A DNA stretch of 15,928 bases from CAZBZG01 sp964496245 (GCA_964496245.1 CAZBZG010000088.1:1-15928), one strand, 5' to 3'. Numbered from the stretch's first letter, positions 1 through 7,134 are shown. Notes: a model not told the origin generated them from the sequence alone. Translations and numbers: made by a program.

Positions 1-19
1 GAAACGCTAATGCCGTTTC
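1..19. other. Short inverted repeat downstream of the sulfatase stop
   Basis: gaaacg and cgtttc form a perfect 6-bp stem around a 7-nt loop, lying 5 nt beyond the stop codon of the minus-strand sulfatase ORF. It could be a weak terminator, but no T-run is visible before the window ends. It could equally be part of foreign sequence, because the first 60 nt are clearly more AT-rich than the rest of the window. Confidence 0.2.
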
Positions 20-23
20 AAGA

Positions 24-956
24 CTATACTGCAGATTTATTGCACCGAGCTATACTCCCTGCGTATCCGCGGTCTGCCGTCTCCACCCCCGCAGCCTCGA
101 GCAACGTAGGCGCGAAGTCCACAAAGCTCACGAAGTCTGTGACCGAGCGGCCGGCCGGGCACTTTGCGCCCCAGCGCACGGCCAGGGGCACGTGGCAGCC
201 ATTCTGGTAGATCGTGGCCTTGGCGCGCGGGAACGGAAACCCGTTGTCGCCGCTCACAAGAATCAGGGTATTTTCGAGTTCGCCGCGTGCTTCGAGCAGG
301 TCGATCATCCGACCCAAGCCCAGGTCGTACCGCTCCACCTCCAGGGCATAGTCGAGGAAATCGCTGCGCACCTCCTCGCAATCGGGCAGATAGCCCGGCA
401 CGTCCACGTCCTCCAGTTTCTTCCCGTGCTTGCGCCCCGATCCCTTCTCGTAGGGGCGGTGCGGCTCTTTGGCGCCATACCAGAAGCAGAAGGGCCGGTC
501 GTCGGGCTTGGTGTCCAGGAAATCCGCGAAGTTGGCGGCATAGTCGTTCTTGTTCATACAGGAGGTCAGCGGCTCGCACGTTCGTTCGTTGAACGAGGGG
601 CCGGCGGGGTTGCGCGTGCGGTCGCTCGCTTCGATGCTGCCCGGGCCCCAGCCCTTGTTGGTCAGGCCTACGGCATACCCTGCTTCCTCCAGGATATCGG
701 GGTAGGTCCTGTACTTGGCGGGCAAGAGCCCCCAGAGCTGGCAGCCCTCTTCGAGCTGCCACGGGTACAGGCCGGTGAGCAAACTCCCGCGCGAAGCCGT
801 GCAGGTCGGCGCCGTGGTGTAGCAGTTGTGGAAGAGCACGCCTTGCTGTGCCACGCGGTCGATGTTCGGGGTAGACACGAATCTGCATCCGTACGCGCTG
901 AGGTGGGGCCAGGCCAGGTCGTCGGCCATGGCGAGCAGGATGTTCGGACGTTTCAT
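24..956 (-). CDS. Sulfatase, SGSH-like, C-terminally truncated
   Basis: Formylglycine-dependent sulfatase expected to hydrolyse sulfate groups from a sulfated glycan; related to heparan N-sulfatase by overall sequence feel (inference). The 310-residue product begins RPNILLAMADD, with D12 and D13 as metal ligands. The modification motif C52-T-A-S-R56 follows the C-x-A/P/S-x-R rule, so C52 should become formylglycine. Other active-site positions visible are K101, H166, the GDNG motif at 236-239 (D237, N238) and K246. Family members are usually 450-550 residues. Here homology ends after TLLEAAG (about residue 290), and the last 20 residues look unlike the family and fall in AT-rich DNA, so the gene is probably broken or cut at a junction. 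No export signal is evident. The start is supported by AGGAG 8-9 nt upstream. It follows the RNase HII-like gene by 27 nt. Confidence 0.85.
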   Translation of the reverse strand: MKRPNILLAMADDLAWPHLSAYGCRFVSTPNIDRVAQQGVLFHNCYTTAPTCTASRGSLLTGLYPWQLEEGCQLWGLLPAKYRTYPDILEEAGYAVGLTNKGWGPGSIEASDRTRNPAGPSFNERTCEPLTSCMNKNDYAANFADFLDTKPDDRPFCFWYGAKEPHRPYEKGSGRKHGKKLEDVDVPGYLPDCEEVRSDFLDYALEVERYDLGLGRMIDLLEARGELENTLILVSGDNGFPFPRAKATIYQNGCHVPLAVRWGAKCPAGRSVTDFVSFVDFAPTLLEAAGVETADRGYAGSIARCNKSAV

Positions 957-983
957 GATCGTCTCCTGATTGCAACGAAGTGG

Positions 984-1946
984 CTATCGCTCGCGCACGA
1001 GGAGCGCCCGCGGAATGCCTGCCGCCGCGAGCACGGGTACCACAGCCTCGAGAAAACGCGGGGCGTCACCGTGATAGCCGGCCGTGGGCTTCAAATCGGG
1101 CAGGTGCTGACGAAAAAACGCGTTCAGGTCCGCCATGCACCGTTCGCGCAGGTACTTGGCCAGGCAACTCGCCAGCCCCACGGCAAAAGCCGACCCGTCC
1201 GCGCGCGGAAGAAACCGAACGCGAAACACTGCGCCGGAACGCCGGATCCCATAGACCGAGGCATCGCAGCCTTCCGCCCTTGTATCGATCCAGGCCCCCG
1301 GAAATACATCCATGAGAAACGGCACGTACTGGTTGCGGCCGCCGAGCTTGTCCACGGTCACGTCCACGGTCACGTGCGGAAAGGCGGTATCGAGAAACCG
1401 CAGATGCCGCCCCACCTCGGCGAGCAGCACGTCAGCCTTGTTGCCCGCGTGCGCCCATCGACCGTTCAGCATCGCCGCCGGCAGGAGGCTCGCACGCAAC
1501 GCGGCCACGCGCGCCTCTGCGCCCGCGAGCGCCTCGGCCAGACGCGCGGCGTCAGCCTGCATGGCGTCGCGCTCCATGAAGCCGGGCACCGCCCATGTTG
1601 CGCCGTCGTACCAGGGCGCAGCGCCCCAGATCTCGTCCGCGCTGCCATACAGCAGATTCCCGAGCAACGCGTCCCGGTCTTTTGGTAAGGCGTCCGTACC
1701 CGCACGCAGGAAGGCGAGCACCGTGCGTTCGAGCCCGGCCACGCCGTTCGTGGTGTGCGCGCGCTTGCTGTCGGTCACCGCCAAACGCTCCTCCCGGCGG
1801 CGGGCCTCGCGGCAGACCACGGCTTCGAGCGCGGTCCACGGCGTGTCCGCGGCCCAATGCTCCGGCGCCTCGAGCGCTGCGCACCCCACGCAGAGCGGGC
1901 CCAGCGCGGGCCCGAGTCCGGCTTCGTCGATGCCTGCGAGGATCAT
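984..1946 (-). CDS. Diverged ribonuclease HII-like protein
   Basis: Probable RNase H-fold nuclease. The 320-residue protein opens MILAGIDEAGLGPALGPL, which matches the RNase HII signature GIDEAGRGP with Leu in place of the substrate-contacting Arg region; D7 and E8 would be catalytic. A second motif, T58-D59-S60-K61, matches the DSK motif of RNase HII. VDVTVDK (D195, D199) may supply the third acidic residue and the HGD near 294 the fourth. It is about 100 residues longer than typical RNase HII, with an extra Ala/Arg-rich middle. RNase HII removes ribonucleotides from DNA in RNA/DNA hybrids; whether this variant does so is not established by sequence. The start is chosen because ATG overlaps the upstream TGA (ATGA) of the IspH-UbiA gene, implying translational coupling; the reading frame is open further upstream, but that is antisense-free overlap with the fusion gene. 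Confidence 0.75.
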   Translation of the reverse strand: MILAGIDEAGLGPALGPLCVGCAALEAPEHWAADTPWTALEAVVCREARRREERLAVTDSKRAHTTNGVAGLERTVLAFLRAGTDALPKDRDALLGNLLYGSADEIWGAAPWYDGATWAVPGFMERDAMQADAARLAEALAGAEARVAALRASLLPAAMLNGRWAHAGNKADVLLAEVGRHLRFLDTAFPHVTVDVTVDKLGGRNQYVPFLMDVFPGAWIDTRAEGCDASVYGIRRSGAVFRVRFLPRADGSAFAVGLASCLAKYLRERCMADLNAFFRQHLPDLKPTAGYHGDAPRFLEAVVPVLAAAGIPRALLVRER

Positions 1947-3661
1947 GCGAGAGCCTCCCACGCCAGCGACAGGCCCCCGGCCAAGAAGAGCTGGCCGTCG
2001 ATCACGAGCTGGCAGTGCGCCTCCCCGCGGAACTGCGACCGGGTCAGCAGGGGCAGGGCGGCTGCGCCGTACAGGGGCACCAGGGCGAAGGCCATGCCGA
2101 ACCCGCTTTCGAACACCACGAGGCCTAGCGCGATCGCGAGCCCGCACAGGCCGAGGTGCACGGCGTAGAGCATGCGCACGGCCCTGCCGTACCCGATCAG
2201 GATGGGAAAGGTCTCCAGGCCGATCAGGTGGTCGCTCTCGATGTCGCGGAGGTCCAGCATCACGGTCTTGGCGAAGACCAGCAGGAAGACCACCGCACCG
2301 GCCCCCACCATGCGGTCCCAGTCCGGGGTCGCGGACTCGGCCACGCTGACGGCCCCTACGAGCACCACGGCCCATGCGGCAGCCACCAGCAGGTCCTTGG
2401 ACGCGGGCAGATCCTTGAGCCGGCGGTGCGAAAAGCGCGCCGGCAGCAAGGGAAATGCGTAGAGCACGGCCCCGGCATAGGCGAAGCTCATAAGGCTGAC
2501 CGCAGCCGGGCCCACGAACGCGGCGAGCACGAGGCTGCCGAGAAGCGCCGCGCCCGCGCACGCCAAAAGCAGGCGGCGGTGCTCCCGGTAGAACCGGTCC
2601 ACGGGCAGCAGGAAACGCGTGTTCTCCTCGGGCGGTTCGCGGCGGTTGCAGGTATAGGCCACGAACACGAAGCCGGCCACGAGCAGGAGGCTCTCCGCCG
2701 CCGGCGGAGCGCCCGTGAGGAGTTGGCCCACCGCGTGGGTCAACGCAGCCGCGCCCACGGCCGTGGAGAGACGCGCGTGCGCGGCCACGCGCGCGGCGCT
2801 GCGCAGGCGGGAGAACAAATCGGCCCCGCCAAAGCTTTCCAGCCGGTCGATCACCTGCTGCGTCAGCCAGCCGGGCGTGCTCGCCCCGGCCGTGACCGCG
2901 ACGGTCCGCGCATCTCGGAAGTGCGCGGGGTCGAGTTCCGGGGCGGTCTCCACGTGAAAGGTGGGCGTGCCCGTCTCGCGGCCGACTTCGGCGAGGCGCC
3001 GGGTGTTCGCGCTGTGCTTGCCGCCCACCACGACCACCACGTCCGCCTGCTCGGCCAGGCGCCGGGCTTCCTGCTGGCGCTCCTCCGTGGCCGTGCAGAT
3101 CGAGTCGTACACCGTGCAGCCGGGAAACCGCTCCCGCAACACGGCCACGATCTCGTCGAAGAGCTGCTTGTGAAACGTAGTCTGCGCGAGCACGGCCACG
3201 GAACCTGCGGGCGCAACCGCGCGCGCCTCTTCGACCGTGCTGATGACGTGCACCGGGGAGGTGGCGTGCGCCTCGAGGGCGAGCACTTCCGGGTGGTCCC
3301 GATCGCCCAGAAGCACGATCTCATGGCCCGCGGCGCTCGCCTTGGCAATCCGGCGCTGGCTGTGGAGCACGTGGGGACAGGTGGCGTCGATCACTTCGAC
3401 CTGCCGCGTTTCGAGCGCAGAACGCTCCGCCGGACTCACGCCGTGCGCGCGGATGATGACCGCGCCTTCGCCGGGCAGCTCGCCCTCCGGGGCCGTGCGG
3501 ATGCCCCGGGCTTCCAGGAGTTCCACCGCCTGCCGGTTGTGGACGAGGGGTCCGAGCGTGGCTACGGGTGAGCGGCCTGCGCGCACCGCCTCCACCGCCA
3601 TGTCCGTGGCGCGCCGCACGCCGAGACAGAAGCCAGCCGTACGGGCAAGCAGGATCTTCAT
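1943..3661 (-). CDS. ispH: IspH-UbiA fusion: HMBPP reductase plus UbiA-family prenyltransferase
   Basis: A 572-residue two-domain protein. Residues 1 to about 285 are 4-hydroxy-3-methylbut-2-enyl diphosphate reductase, the last MEP-pathway step making IPP and DMAPP. The three [4Fe-4S] cysteines C12, C95 and C189 are present, with substrate-binding H41, H73, H123, E125, T161/T162, S217, N219 and S261, all matching known IspH positions. Residues about 295-572 are a polytopic membrane domain of the UbiA superfamily with roughly eight or nine hydrophobic segments. They include the second Asp-rich motif D470-L-R-D473-I-E-S-D477 followed by GLETFPILIG. The first motif reads NRREPPEEN (339-347), with Glu where Asp is usual. 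UbiA enzymes transfer prenyl chains to aromatic or other acceptors; the acceptor cannot be read here. The protein lies between a DHH gene (51-nt gap) and the RNase HII-like gene (4-nt overlap). There is no internal stop or frameshift, so the fusion is real in this assembly. Confidence 0.9.
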   Translation of the reverse strand: MKILLARTAGFCLGVRRATDMAVEAVRAGRSPVATLGPLVHNRQAVELLEARGIRTAPEGELPGEGAVIIRAHGVSPAERSALETRQVEVIDATCPHVLHSQRRIAKASAAGHEIVLLGDRDHPEVLALEAHATSPVHVISTVEEARAVAPAGSVAVLAQTTFHKQLFDEIVAVLRERFPGCTVYDSICTATEERQQEARRLAEQADVVVVVGGKHSANTRRLAEVGRETGTPTFHVETAPELDPAHFRDARTVAVTAGASTPGWLTQQVIDRLESFGGADLFSRLRSAARVAAHARLSTAVGAAALTHAVGQLLTGAPPAAESLLLVAGFVFVAYTCNRREPPEENTRFLLPVDRFYREHRRLLLACAGAALLGSLVLAAFVGPAAVSLMSFAYAGAVLYAFPLLPARFSHRRLKDLPASKDLLVAAAWAVVLVGAVSVAESATPDWDRMVGAGAVVFLLVFAKTVMLDLRDIESDHLIGLETFPILIGYGRAVRMLYAVHLGLCGLAIALGLVVFESGFGMAFALVPLYGAAALPLLTRSQFRGEAHCQLVIDGQLFLAGGLSLAWEALA

Positions 3662-3712
3662 GGTCCGGGCGAAATCCCTATCCGAGGCGGCGCGCGCGAA
3701 ACGAGACGCGCA

Positions 3713-4609
3713 TCAGTTGACTTTCAGGCGATCGAGGATTTTCTGCACGGTCGCCTCGGCCTCTTCAGGCAAGACCTGCGTGGTGCCGGCGCCCTTGTGA
3801 CCGCCTCCGCCGAACGCCCGCAGCATCTCGCCGACGTTCACGTTGCAGGTCCGGTTGAAGATGCTGTGCCCCACAGCCACCACGCACGCGCCCTGATGGC
3901 CGTCAAACAGACGCATTTCCACATTGGCGTCCGGGAACATGGTGAACACGATGAACCGGTTGCCCACGGGCTTCTCTTTCATGCCGCGGAAATCGACGAC
4001 GATGACGTTGTCCTCCTGCCGCGCGTACTTCTTGAGAATGGTTTTGAACTCCTTTTGCTCCTTGAGCACGCGGTCGGTGCGTTTCTTCACCTCGGGGTGC
4101 TTGAGCACCTTCTCGAGCGGCAGTTCCTTGACGTACTCGACGAGCCAGCGGAAATACTTGCGAAATTCCGGGCCCAGGCCCGACCGGGGGTCGAGCGTGA
4201 GTCCGAGCAGGATCCAGCCTTGCGGCCGCGTTACGTCATCCATGGTCAGCTGCGCGCTGTCCAGGCGGTCGGCTGCCTCGAGCAGATCGCCATACGCGTC
4301 GAGCTTGTCGCCCTGCTTGTCCTTGTAGTGGTTGTAGATCACGCGCGCCGCACTCGGCGCCATCTCGAAGCGCCCCTCGAACGCGCCGATGTCGGGCACC
4401 CCCCCTTCCTCGGACACGTGGTGGTCGAACCACATGCCGCACCCCTTGATGTAGGGGATATTGACCACGATGTCCTCCTCGTCGGCCTCGACCTTGCCGT
4501 CCTGGGCGTCCTTGGGATGCACGAACCGGATCTCTCGCACCTTCTCCACCTCGGTCAGCAGAACGCTGCTGGCGAGTCCGTCGAAGTCGCCCCGCGTGAC
4601 AATGCGCAT
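3713..4609 (-). CDS. DHH/DHHA1 phosphoesterase, exopolyphosphatase-like
   Basis: A 298-residue DHH-superfamily protein. Motif I is D8-F-D10-G near the N-terminus, motif III is F-D62-H63-H64, and the C-terminal DHHA1 nucleotide-binding loop is GGGGHKGAG at about 267-275. The opening (RIVTRGDFDG ... HPKDAQDG) resembles a group commonly labelled exopolyphosphatase in Deltaproteobacteria; the natural substrate (polyphosphate, oligoribonucleotide or a cyclic-nucleotide product) is not decided. The activity should be a metal-dependent phosphodiester or phosphoanhydride hydrolysis in the cytoplasm. The reading frame extends to 4660, but ATG at 4609 is preferred: it is preceded by GAAGGAGGAGGG, a strong ribosome binding site, and the family motif starts directly after it. 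It is the first gene of the minus-strand run and is divergent from a second DHH gene. Confidence 0.82.
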   Translation of the reverse strand: MRIVTRGDFDGLASSVLLTEVEKVREIRFVHPKDAQDGKVEADEEDIVVNIPYIKGCGMWFDHHVSEEGGVPDIGAFEGRFEMAPSAARVIYNHYKDKQGDKLDAYGDLLEAADRLDSAQLTMDDVTRPQGWILLGLTLDPRSGLGPEFRKYFRWLVEYVKELPLEKVLKHPEVKKRTDRVLKEQKEFKTILKKYARQEDNVIVVDFRGMKEKPVGNRFIVFTMFPDANVEMRLFDGHQGACVVAVGHSIFNRTCNVNVGEMLRAFGGGGHKGAGTTQVLPEEAEATVQKILDRLKVN

Positions 4610-4662
4610 CGTCGACCCTCCTCCTTCAGGCTCCCTGCCGTCATCCACTGCTAGCGGCAACC

Positions 4663-4689
4663 ATCATACGGGTTTCCGGCTCCGGGCAA
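4663..4689 (-). promoter_or_regulatory. Possible promoter for the minus-strand DHH gene
   Basis: On the minus strand TATGAT (4663-4668) matches the -10 consensus at 5 of 6. A weak TTGCCC (4684-4689) lies 15 nt upstream. It sits about 55 nt before the ATG at 4609. The -35 is poor and the spacing short, so this is tentative. Confidence 0.25.
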
Positions 4690-4753
4690 AAGCAGAAAAG
4701 CCGCGTGCGCCCCGCGGGCGTCCCGCCCTGTCCACGGGCCCCGTGTTCGGGTA

Positions 4754-4781
4754 TTGTAAACAGGGCGCGTCTGGCTATGAT
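4754..4781 (+). promoter_or_regulatory. Sigma70-type promoter for the nrnA-like gene
   Basis: TTGTAA (4754-4759) and TATGAT (4776-4781) are separated by 16 nt, matching consensus at 4 and 5 of 6 positions. Transcription would begin near 4788, about 40 nt before the GTG start. It lies in the divergent intergenic region, where the local sequence is less GC-rich than the genes around it. Confidence 0.45.
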
Positions 4782-4828
4782 GGACCGGCCGCAGCGACCG
4801 CGACCAGCGTCCGCCAATGGAGAGAGAT

Positions 4829-5818
4829 GTGAACGAACCCGACGCAGACGCCCTGGCCCAGGTGCTCGCCGCGCTCGAGGACAAGCGACGGGTCCACATC
4901 ACTGCCCACGACCGGCCGGACGGCGATGCGCTGGGCGCGAGCGTGGGCCTCTGCGAACTCTTGCTCGCAAAAGGGCTTGCGGCCTCCGTCGCGGGGCTCA
5001 CCCCCTTGCCGGCGCGGTACCGCTTCTTGCGGCCCGAAGCGTGCATAGACGCCCGTGAGGCTGCTGCGGCACCGGCCGAGCTCATGATCGTGCTCGACAG
5101 CGCAGCCCTCGACCGCGCCACTGCTGCGGCCGACGCCGCGCGCGCTGGCGTGCCGCTCGTCAACATCGATCACCACGGCTCGAACACGCGGTTCGGACAG
5201 GTCAACTGGGTGGACGAGCAGGCCAGTTCGGTCGGGGAGATGGTCTATCACCTGGCCGTGCGTGCGGGCTGGGCTCTGACCCCCACGGTGGCGCGCGCGC
5301 TCTGGGTGGCCATCGTCACGGACACCGGCCGGTTCGCGTACGCGAACACGACGCCCGCGACGCTCCGCGCAGGCGCCGCGCTCGTGGCGACGGGCGCCAA
5401 TCCCCCGGACCTCGACCGGGCTCTCTTCGAATCCGTTCCGCTCAAGGAACTTGGCCTGCGCGCGCGCGCGCTCGCGTCGCTCGCCGTGCACGAGGGGGGG
5501 CGAGTGGCGAGCGTCTGCCTGGACCGAAACGACTTTGAAGCCCTGGACTGCACGGGCGAGAACGCGCAAAATATCGTCAACCTCCCGCGCAGTGTCCAGG
5601 GGGTGGAGGTGAGCCTCTTCGTCTACGCCCCGCCCGGGGCCCAGCATACGAAGGTGAGCGTGCGTACCGTACCACCCTACGATGCTGCGACCCTCTGCAG
5701 CGCATTCGGGGGGGGCGGTCATGCACGCGCAGCGGGGTGCGAATTCGGAACGGCCCCGTCCGACGCGCTCGACAAGGTGTTGCAGCGCGTCCATGCAATG
5801 TGGTATGGTGGTGCGTGA
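4829..5818 (+). CDS. nrnA: NrnA-type DHH/DHHA1 phosphoesterase (oligoribonuclease / pAp phosphatase)
   Basis: Bifunctional oligoribonuclease/PAP-phosphatase family: degrades 2-5-nt RNA fragments and dephosphorylates 3'-phosphoadenosine 5'-phosphate in the cytoplasm. The 329-residue product shows the full DHH motif set: HDRPDGDALG (D31, D33), VLDSA (D90), IDHHG (D114, H115, H116) and VTDTGRF (D165). The DHHA1 domain ends with FGGGGHARAAG (about 293-303). Length fits the family (310-340). An in-frame ATG at 4817 adds four residues but has no ribosome binding site; GTG at 4829 is preceded by GGAGAG with about 5 nt spacing and is preferred. The first gene of a plus-strand run, it is 63 nt upstream of the nucleotidyltransferase and divergent from another DHH protein that shares only the motifs by eye. 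Confidence 0.88.
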   Translation: MNEPDADALAQVLAALEDKRRVHITAHDRPDGDALGASVGLCELLLAKGLAASVAGLTPLPARYRFLRPEACIDAREAAAAPAELMIVLDSAALDRATAAADAARAGVPLVNIDHHGSNTRFGQVNWVDEQASSVGEMVYHLAVRAGWALTPTVARALWVAIVTDTGRFAYANTTPATLRAGAALVATGANPPDLDRALFESVPLKELGLRARALASLAVHEGGRVASVCLDRNDFEALDCTGENAQNIVNLPRSVQGVEVSLFVYAPPGAQHTKVSVRTVPPYDAATLCSAFGGGGHARAAGCEFGTAPSDALDKVLQRVHAMWYGGA

Positions 5819-5881
5819 GCGCGATGCGGCCGAACGGCCAGGCGTCTGCGACGGGCTGCACGTTTCTTACAGGAGTCTGAC

Positions 5882-6388
5882 ATGAGTGACGATTATGCGC
5901 CGGTCGTTTCGTTCGACGAGTTCGACAAGCTGCGCGACGGACTGGGCAAGATCGTCTGCACCTCGGGCGGCTTCGACCCTCTCCACCCGGGACACGCCAC
6001 GTGCATCATCGAGAGCAAGAAGCAGGGCGACACGCTGGTGGTCGTGGTCAACGGCGATCACTTCCTCACGGTCAAGAAAGGCAAGCCCTTCCAGGATCTC
6101 GACACGCGCTGCATGATCGTCTCCTGCCTGCGCAAAGTGGATTATGTGATCCCCTTCGAGCACGAGGCCGACCAGACCGTCTGCGAGGCGCTCCGGCGCG
6201 TGCGGCCCCACATCTTCACCAAGGGCGGAGACCGGACCGACTACTCCAACATTCCCGAATGGCAGGTCTGCCAGGAACTGGGGATCGAGCTGGTGCCGCA
6301 AGTCGGCCTGGAGAAGCGCTGGTCCAGCTCCGACTCACTGGAGGAATGGGGCACATTCTGGATGAAGACCCACGGCGGCGATGCCTGA
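5882..6388 (+). CDS. Cytidylyltransferase-fold nucleotidyltransferase, RfaE2/HldE-C-like
   Basis: A 168-residue nucleotidyltransferase expected to transfer AMP or CMP from an NTP to a sugar phosphate or similar substrate. The signature GGFDPLHPGH (residues 29-38) contains the HxGH motif (H35, H38) of the cytidylyltransferase superfamily. VVVVNGDHFL, FTKGGDRTDY and the late SSSDSL segment are arranged as in the adenylyltransferase domain of HldE/RfaE, which activates D-glycero-beta-D-manno-heptose 1-phosphate for LPS core. A 20-residue N-terminal lead and the FWMKTH tail are not part of that core. The family also includes enzymes for other acceptors, so the substrate is unproven. The start is supported by AGGAG six to seven nt before ATG. 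It sits 32 nt upstream of ruvX and is probably cotranscribed with the preceding DHH gene. Confidence 0.82.
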   Translation: MSDDYAPVVSFDEFDKLRDGLGKIVCTSGGFDPLHPGHATCIIESKKQGDTLVVVVNGDHFLTVKKGKPFQDLDTRCMIVSCLRKVDYVIPFEHEADQTVCEALRRVRPHIFTKGGDRTDYSNIPEWQVCQELGIELVPQVGLEKRWSSSDSLEEWGTFWMKTHGGDA

Positions 6389-6420
6389 CGGGCGCGCGCA
6401 GGGCAGGGCAGGGGGGCTGC

Positions 6421-6870
6421 ATGAAGACCCTGGGCGTGGATCTGGGACGGCGCCGCGTCGGGCTGGCTGTGTCCGATCCCGAGGGAATGATCGCCTTTCC
6501 CCTGCGCGTGGCCACGGTTTCCTCTCCCGAGGAGGCTCTGGAGGCGGTGCTTTGCGCCGCGTCGGAGGAGCAGGCGGGCCAGGTGGTGGTCGGCCATCCG
6601 CGGAAGATGAACGGACGACGGGGGCCGGATGCCCGTGCGGCCGAGGCGTTTGCAGAGCATCTGGTCGCACGCGGCATCGAGCGCGTGGCGCTCTGGGACG
6701 AACGCCTCACCACGGCGGAGGTCACCCGCGCGCTCAAGGCCGAAGGGCTCTCCCGCCGGCAGCAGGTCAAGCACGTGGACGCGCTGGCCGCACAGCGCCT
6801 CCTGTCGTCCTTTCTCGACGCCCAGGCGCGAAAGGACCCGCAGGGACCGTCGGCTGCCGAGAACGTGTAA
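6421..6870 (+). CDS. ruvX: RuvX/YqgF, pre-16S rRNA nuclease and putative Holliday junction resolvase
   Basis: A small RNase H-fold protein of 149 residues, the usual length for YqgF/RuvX. The family matures the 5' end of 16S rRNA and was earlier proposed as a Holliday junction resolvase. Motifs seen: GVDLGRRRVGLAVSD with catalytic D7, VVGHPRKMNG (family usually VVGLPLNMDG), DERLTT with E94, and HVDALAAQRLL with D120. An overlapping longer reading frame opens at 6001 in another gene's shadow; ATG at 6421 is chosen because it begins the conserved MKTLGVDLG and follows a G-rich AGGGGGG site. The stop codon is only 2 nt before composite repeat copy A. Confidence 0.9.
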   Translation: MKTLGVDLGRRRVGLAVSDPEGMIAFPLRVATVSSPEEALEAVLCAASEEQAGQVVVGHPRKMNGRRGPDARAAEAFAEHLVARGIERVALWDERLTTAEVTRALKAEGLSRRQQVKHVDALAAQRLLSSFLDAQARKDPQGPSAAENV

Positions 6871-6872
6871 TT

Positions 6873-7134
6873 CGAGACGGCTCGTTCTTCATGGCCAAAT
6901 GCGGCGCCAACCGGTTTGACACCAAACGCTTGTGACGGAAAACCACGAAGGACACGAAGTCCACGAAGTCCACGAAGGACACGAAGTCCACGAAGCAGGC
7001 GCCTGACGTCGAGAGCACTCGCAGATCATTGGCAAATCCCTTCGTGCTCTTCGTGTCCTTCGTGGTTCTGCCTGCGCGTTGCGGCAAGGACGAGTGAACA
7101 GTCTCGAACATTATTTCCAGATGAACGACGATGT
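6873..7134 (+). repeat. Composite intergenic repeat, copy A
   Basis: This 262-bp element occupies most of the ruvX-to-3D-gene gap. Its parts in order are: a head (6873-6935) with an ATG-initiated 14-codon frame; six 9-bp 'cacgaag' units (6943-6996); a variable middle; an inverted set of 'cttcgtg' units (7040-7067); a second variable stretch; and a 26-bp tail (7109-7134). The same parts in the same order occur on the minus strand at 11677-11873. By eye the heads agree at about 49 of 63 positions and the tails at 24 of 26. No transposase frame is present, so a non-autonomous or structural RNA/DNA element is the likely class. Confidence 0.7.
6941..7067 (+). repeat. Tandem 9-bp array with inverted partner forming a long hairpin
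   Basis: Six near-identical 9-bp units run from 6943 to 6996, alternating ccacgaagt, ccacgaagg and acacgaagt, with a final ccacgaagc. Positions 6941-6968 are the inverted complement of 7040-7067 with two mismatches in 28. The outer 19 bp (6941-6959 with 7049-7067) pair perfectly. The loop is 71 nt. As RNA this would be a strong stem in the 3' untranslated region of ruvX. Confidence 0.75.

Noticed and set aside
110..142. 'cacgaagtc'-like words near the sulfatase end considered as another repeat copy
   Set aside because: They encode the expected sulfatase segment TDFVSFVDFAPTLL in frame; no head, tail or inverted units accompany them.
192..1688. A 498-codon plus-strand open frame
   Set aside because: It runs antisense across the sulfatase and RNase HII-like genes, whose motifs are clear; GC-rich codon bias leaves long open antisense frames and this one has no recognisable motif.
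2156..3571. A 471-codon plus-strand open frame
   Set aside because: Antisense to the IspH-UbiA fusion, whose cysteines and substrate residues are all in place.
6943..6996. Tandem array considered as CRISPR
   Set aside because: Units are 9 bp and contiguous with no spacers, and no cas genes are present.
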